Source: Narthecium ossifragum
Lineage: Eukaryota > Streptophyta > Magnoliopsida > Dioscoreales > Nartheciaceae
Direction: 5' to 3'
NCBI GenBank assembly: GCA_963920575.1
Contig: OY986963.1
Coordinates: 9,090,896-9,154,895, forward strand
Length of the DNA stretch: 64,000 nt
The notes under the pieces were generated by a model. The model was not told where the DNA came from. It did no database searches and saw nothing but the letters and a program-made list of their open reading frames with translations. The position numbers were made by a program, and so were the translations under genes. How positions within the stretch are numbered: position 1 is the stretch's first letter; every line of letters starts with the position of its first letter. Positions 60,087-64,000 of this stretch are shown piece after piece.

Positions 60087-60360
60087 TCATTGCCCATGTT
60101 CGCAAATGTCCCCATCAATCCAGAAGAAGTAATCACATCCACCATTTTCCTGCAGTAATTCAATAGTTAGACCTCAATTAATCAAAGGAAAAAAAATTTC
60201 AACAGTTAGTCCATCTTAGTGGGGCTCAATGTGTACTATTACCTTGCATGAACATCTATAGAATCTTCTTTCAGGGTTGTCCTCAGTCTTAGAGATCAGC
60301 AACGTTGATCTTCGTCCACAATAACACAACGGATACGGGATACATTGAAGAGGATGTCGA
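60087..60360 (-). pseudogene. GRF-type zinc-finger fragment
   Basis: Minus-strand exon (about 60360-60243) reads PLCYCGRRSTLLISKTEDNP then RRFYRCSCK. After a GT-AG intron, 60149-60087 reads ENGGCDYFFWIDG and soon reaches a stop. The Cys pattern (CYCG, FYRC, GGC) and the FFW motif define a GRF zinc finger, a small nucleic-acid-binding module often found in plant genes and in MULE-linked ORFs. No start codon was found upstream. Further sequence to about 59975 (FESKLKQIEAKAEVVALEAK) looks like its usual coiled-coil tail in a shifted frame. Confidence 0.7.
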
Positions 60361-60394
60361 ACTAGTACAAGACATCCTAAAATGGATAAAATCA

Positions 60395-60650
60395 TAAAAA
60401 AGAATTCTTAGGATATAAATCACAGGGAAGAATTATTAGGATACAAATCATATCTTATTGCTTTGGGAAAAACAATAAGATGAAAGAAAAGCAACAATAG
60501 CACAATAAGATGAAAGAATTCTTAGGATACAAATCAGGGTTGTCCTCATATCTTATTCTTAGGATCAACTTATTGCTTCGGGAAAAACAAGCTTATGCAG
60601 CTTCAGGATGAAAGAAAAGCAACAATAGCACAAGAAGTAAATTGACATAG
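60395..60650. repeat. Direct repeats in the MULE interior
   Basis: Segments such as GATGAAAGAAAAGCAACAATAG, TTCTTAGGATACAAATCA and TTATTGCTT(C/T)GGGAAAAACAA each occur two or three times in mixed order. Non-coding. Confidence 0.65.
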
Positions 60651-61229
60651 TATTTTAGTCATTCGATTGCTATTACCAAAGCAAAGATTTCACAATCTTG
60701 CCACTTAGCTTCTACAAAAACATGAATAGCTGCTTCTTTGTCTATCAAATAGAAATATCATATTTCGTAATCTTGCGGGTTAGGTCTTTCTCAAGTTGGG
60801 ATGACCACCCGTTTCAATAAACGTTTCCTCATTCTCTACATTCTTCGATCAAGATATCAAGATGGGTCATATGGATTAAAAACCACATCAAGTTCTAGTG
60901 TTAGCATGACTACTGAAATGTTGAGTCTGGGCTTAATTTCTTGACGAATAAGGTAATCTATAACATCTAAAAATCAACCCAATTGTCTCTCGAAATCAGT
61001 ATGCAGAGCTATTGATTCTAAACCCAGAAACTAGGAATCATGTATCTGATTCAATCAAGAGGAGCAAAGAATCCATGGTTCATCCTTCAAGAAAAGGTCT
61101 CGACTTTAAAGCATCTAAACTCAAAGAGAACAAAACCCATTAAACCTTTAAAGAATTCGACTTACAGAAAGATTGGATCTGGATTAGAGCATATAATTCA
61201 CTGAAAGATTGGATCAGGATCGCCGACAG
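60651..61229. other. MULE interior with no recognised feature
   Basis: AT-rich DNA between the repeats and the right subterminal minisatellite; nothing supported. Confidence 0.35.
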
Positions 61230-61239
61230 TCATGGAGCT

Positions 61240-61570
61240 GCGAGGGTGGATGGGGCGGCGCTCGAGCAACTTACTTTGAATAAATTTGCTTGAGAAGGGT
61301 AGACGGTTTCAATGAGAGGCGGCGGCGCTGGAGGGTGTAGAGGGCCGCGGCGCTGGAGGGTGGAGAGGGCGAGCGGCGCTCGAGTGTGGAGAGAACGGCG
61401 GCGCTCGAGGGTGGAGAGGGCGAGCGGCGCTCGAGGGTGGAGAGGTCGAGCGGCGCTCGAGGGTGGAGAGGGCGGCGACGCTCGAGGGTGGAGAGGGCGA
61501 GCGGCGCTCGAGGGTGGAGAGGTCAAGCGGCGCTCGAGGGTGGAGAGGGCAGCGGAGCTCAAGGGTGGAG
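61240..61570. repeat. Right subterminal minisatellite of the MULE, left half
   Basis: About ten units of GGCGCTCGAGGGTGGAGAGG with variable insertions of GCGAGC. The array is cut by the solo LTR at 61571 and resumes at 63756. Its open frames on both strands are repeat artefacts. Confidence 0.88.
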
Positions 61571-63755
61571 TGTCGCGCCCCGACCCGCGTAGGCCCAACC
61601 GGGCCGGGTGACGTAAACCGGAACCTAACTTACTGCGGAAATTTTGGTGAGGTTTCCCTCTAATCATAGTGGTCTCCCTAGCAATTCACAATCATCCTGT
61701 ATTAAACATTCAATCACAAACCTCAAAACTGAAACTGAATATATTATAAACCTCAACATGGTAAAAGTTATACAATTCTCTCTCGTAGGAGGCTAACTAA
61801 GCAAAAATGGTATAAGTAGATGATCACCGCTCCTCAAGCACCGCTAGACGCCGCCACGTCACCGAACGCTTGCCCGGTAGGGGCGACCGAAGAAGAGCTA
61901 GCGCCAGCACCTGCAAAACGCAGCCCGGGTAGGAATGAGCACTAAGCTTAGCAGGGACACTACACTACGACACTCACAAGGGAGGAAACACAACAGTGTC
62001 ATCCCCAAATCGAACCTAGGTGTATACAAGGGTATGATAACCCCATCGGGAGTTCGTGAACGCATGCTCAAACACTGCAGACTCTCAACAGGACACATAA
62101 CACTGTTTGGCGGTCAAGGACACTGCTGGGCAGGCACACCCCCACCCAAGAGTCAAGAACATCGGACACCGGCTACACCTCAGATTTAACTTGGAGTCAA
62201 CACGACCTCTAAACATCAAACCACATGTATTCAGGTCATCTAACCCTATCATCGATATCGACTGAATACTACAAATCGAGTCATGGACCAAACTACCCGC
62301 AATGGTCCTAGAGCTAGATCCGGACTACCCGAAAGCCCCGGATCGGCGATCAACCCATCGCCAGCGTCCTACTCTTATGCAACTAATGCACAAACAATGC
62401 ATGCTATGATCACACGCAGGATAAATACAGATACGCATGCAACAAATGTAATGATATATTAAATAAGGTCTGGGCACGGCACCCTGCCGGCCTGGGGTGG
62501 TAAACATGTAAGTAAGGTCTACGAACTGCTACAGTGGTACCACCACCAATTGCCAGCAGTCCACCACAACACCTGCATCGGGAAGCAGCCCCGCAAACAA
62601 CAGCTCACAGACATCACAGATAAAGCCCTCGGTGCACGCCGGCATGCAAGGCTAAGGAAAACTATAGGGCTACCCGCCCGTTTATTCTAAACATCCCGGG
62701 AGTCATCACTCCCCCGGTTCACCACTGCCCCTATTATAGGGTTAATATGCATAAACATATGTACAAGGTATAAGACGGTAAAGAAAACCGTCATACAAAG
62801 CCCGGCGGGCAAAAGCCACTTGAAAACACCCCCCAGCCACTAAGAGATCAATCTCCCTTCCATAAGAGATCGATCTTTTTAGTACTTCGGAGAAAACTCG
62901 TCCTTGTCAACCGAAAGAGATCGATCTTCTTCACCAGAGGGATTGATCTTCTTCGTGACCTGGAAACCACCATACCAGCCTAGGCAAGGATCAATCTTCT
63001 CCAACCGAGGGATCGATCCTGCTCGGGCTGGGCATGACGCCCCACAAGGGATCGATCTTCCCTCAAGGGAGATCGATCCGAATGGGTTCTCCGGCGACCG
63101 GACGGCGAGAAATACCGTCGGAAAATACAACCAAACCTCTCAAAACTCTGGGATATGGTAGATCAAGGAACCACAAGTCCAAAACCGGTGAGATCATGGA
63201 AAACAAGCATGTATTTTAACAGATCTAAGCAAAAGATCACAATCAAACCGGAAATACTCCAAAAACCCGAAAGATTGTAGGTAGGATCCCTACCTATGCA
63301 ATAGTAGCTTCAATCCAAGCTACTAGGCCTTGGATCTTCCTCAAACGAAGTCAAATCCAGCAAGAACACGACTCAAAACTCGGATTTTTCAAAACAATCA
63401 AAGGAAAAGGTTTCGTCATTTTATAGACGAACGAACCGACTCAAGAGAGATCGATCTCTTTTGAGAAAGAGATCAATCTTCCTTGCCAAATCGGGTTTGA
63501 CTTTCTAGCACTAAAAGATCGATCTTCTAGCAAGGAAGATCGATCCATTAGGTGCTGAAAGCTAGACTTGGGCTAAAACTCAAGCCCAAGCCCGGATATT
63601 TTGATCCCGGGTCCCACTAACCATTCTAGCCAAACATTACCATAAATATGGTCAGTGTGTGTACACGCGGGTGTGAAACAAGCGACAAGATGCAATTTAT
63701 CAAATTGCCTTTGCGGTCTACAACGAGCCACAGGAGTAGAGGGACGGTCCTCACA
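61571..63755 (-). mobile_element. Solo LTR (family B) splitting the minisatellite
   Basis: 2,185 bp from TGTCGCGCCCCGACCC to GGTCCTCACA on the plus strand, flanked by the perfect duplication TGGAG (61566-61570, 63756-63760). A minus-strand TATA box (TATAAAA, 63425-63419) gives its orientation. ATCGAT palindrome pairs lie on both sides of the TATA box. No coding sequence. Confidence 0.93.
62845..63546 (-). promoter_or_regulatory. Six pairs of AGATCGATCT-type palindromes around the LTR TATA box
   Basis: Site starts: 62845/62867, 62918/62940, 62988/63010, 63049/63070, 63448/63470 and 63516/63537. Every pair is 21 or 22 bp apart. Cores are ATCGAT or its one-base variants ATCAAT and ATTGAT. Two pairs lie just upstream of the TATA box in LTR orientation and four lie downstream. 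Confidence 0.8.
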
Positions 63756-63915
63756 TGGAGAGGGCGAGCTGCGCTCGAGGGTGGAGAGGGCGGCGGCGCT
63801 CGAGGGTGGAGAGGGCGAGCTGCGCTTGAGGGTGGAGAGGGCGGCGGCGCTCGAGGGTGGAGAGGGCTTCGGGAGGCCGGGAGAGAGGAGGGTGGAGAGG
63901 GCTTCGGGAGGCCGA
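63756..63915. repeat. Right subterminal minisatellite of the MULE, right half
   Basis: Continuation of the GCTCGAGGGTGGAGAGGGCG array, grading into GCTTCGGGAGGCC(G)GAGAGAG units before the terminal inverted sequence. Confidence 0.88.
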
Positions 63916-63946
63916 GAGAGAGAGAAAAGACCGAGCTCTTTAAAAT

Positions 63947-63990
63947 CGTGATTTTGAATTGCTAGCGTCAAATCAAAATTTTCGCCACCC
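63947..63990 (-). repeat. Right terminal inverted sequence of the MULE
   Basis: Reverse complement of the left terminus at 41818-41859 over about 40 bp. The window ends 10 bp later, so the outer limit cannot be fixed. Confidence 0.8.
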
Positions 63991-64000
63991 AGATGTATGT

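Larger units (their letters stand above)
41818..63990 (+). mobile_element. Mutator-like element (MULE) with FAR1-type transposase, enlarged by nested insertions
   Basis: The left terminus (41818-41859, GGATGGTGAAAATTGATT...) matches the reverse complement of the right terminus (63947-63990, GGGTGGCGAAAATTTTGATT...). Both end in the shared CGCTAGCAATTCAAAATCACG. Just inside each end lies a CT-rich or GC-rich tandem repeat zone. The interior carries a FAR1/FHY3-type transposase pseudogene, a captured TIC40 segment and a GRF zinc-finger fragment. Removing the solo LTR (44001-45511), the gag-only element (45533-54707) and the solo LTR (61571-63755), each with one TSD copy, leaves about 9.3 kb. 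A 9-bp target duplication is not evident (CGTACATAT versus AGATGTATG). The inverted similarity may run beyond the window edge, so the exact ends are uncertain. Confidence 0.75.

Noticed and set aside
61230..61667. Arg/Gly/Glu-rich open frames on both strands
   Set aside because: Products of the minisatellite unit; frames run through the LTR junction at random.
41809..63999. 9-bp target duplication for the large MULE
   Set aside because: Left flank CGTACATAT and right flank AGATGTATG are not direct copies; the similarity is inverted, so the true ends may lie further out, beyond the window on the right.

Overview
This is nuclear DNA of a flowering plant. It holds intron-rich genes, a nuclear gene for a chloroplast NDH subunit (ndhM), a plastid prenyl-synthase-like gene, and a dense pile-up of nested plant transposons. 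The very GC-rich single-exon prenyl-synthase gene leans towards a monocot, but I cannot name the species. There are no bacterial-type operons, CRISPR arrays or intact RNA genes. Layout: 1-11.65 kb is most of a minus-strand S28 serine protease gene (EDA2-like), whose 3' exons lie off the left edge. Its 6-kb intron 7 contains a complete PIF/Harbinger DNA transposon with an intact spliced transposase. Its intron 1 contains a solo Copia LTR beside a minisatellite. 12.35-18.41 kb is a young complete Copia element of the same LTR family, with ATGAC target duplications and only two in-frame stops. 18.63-25.55 kb is a chromodomain Gypsy element whose gag is split by another solo LTR. 25.9-26.75 kb is a Myb/SANT-like pseudogene. 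27-29.4 kb is a degenerate long LTR, followed by SINE-like sequence and a MULE-type MITE at 30.87-31.93 kb. 32.69-41.28 kb is the gene-containing island: an unrecognised four-exon gene (+), ndhM (-, convergent), a Copia gag relic, and a geranylgeranyl diphosphate synthase small-subunit-like gene (-). 41.82-63.99 kb looks like one Mutator-like element (MULE): inverted terminal sequences at both ends, a broken FAR1/FHY3-type transposase, a captured spliced piece of the chloroplast import gene TIC40, and a GRF zinc-finger fragment. It is inflated from about 9.3 kb to 22 kb by nested insertions. These are a solo LTR (TSD CTAAT), a gag-only Copia-type element (TSD CACAA) whose 3' LTR is itself split by a composite insertion carrying a Cassandra-like 5S-derived sequence, and a 2.2-kb solo LTR (TSD TGGAG). 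Most notable signals: (1) arrays of 10-12 bp palindromes built on ATCGAT, in pairs about 20-22 bp apart (two helical turns), placed at the promoter of several different LTR families, one block also shared with the Harbinger element; (2) three consecutive hairpins with changing stems and one conserved loop in the Copia leader; (3) the MULE with TIC40 capture, in which removal of two TSD-bounded insertions rejoins the transposase frame; (4) the 5S-bearing composite insertion that ends exactly at a primer-binding-site complement. All exon boundaries, TSDs and spacings were read by eye from the sequence; no alignment or database search was run.
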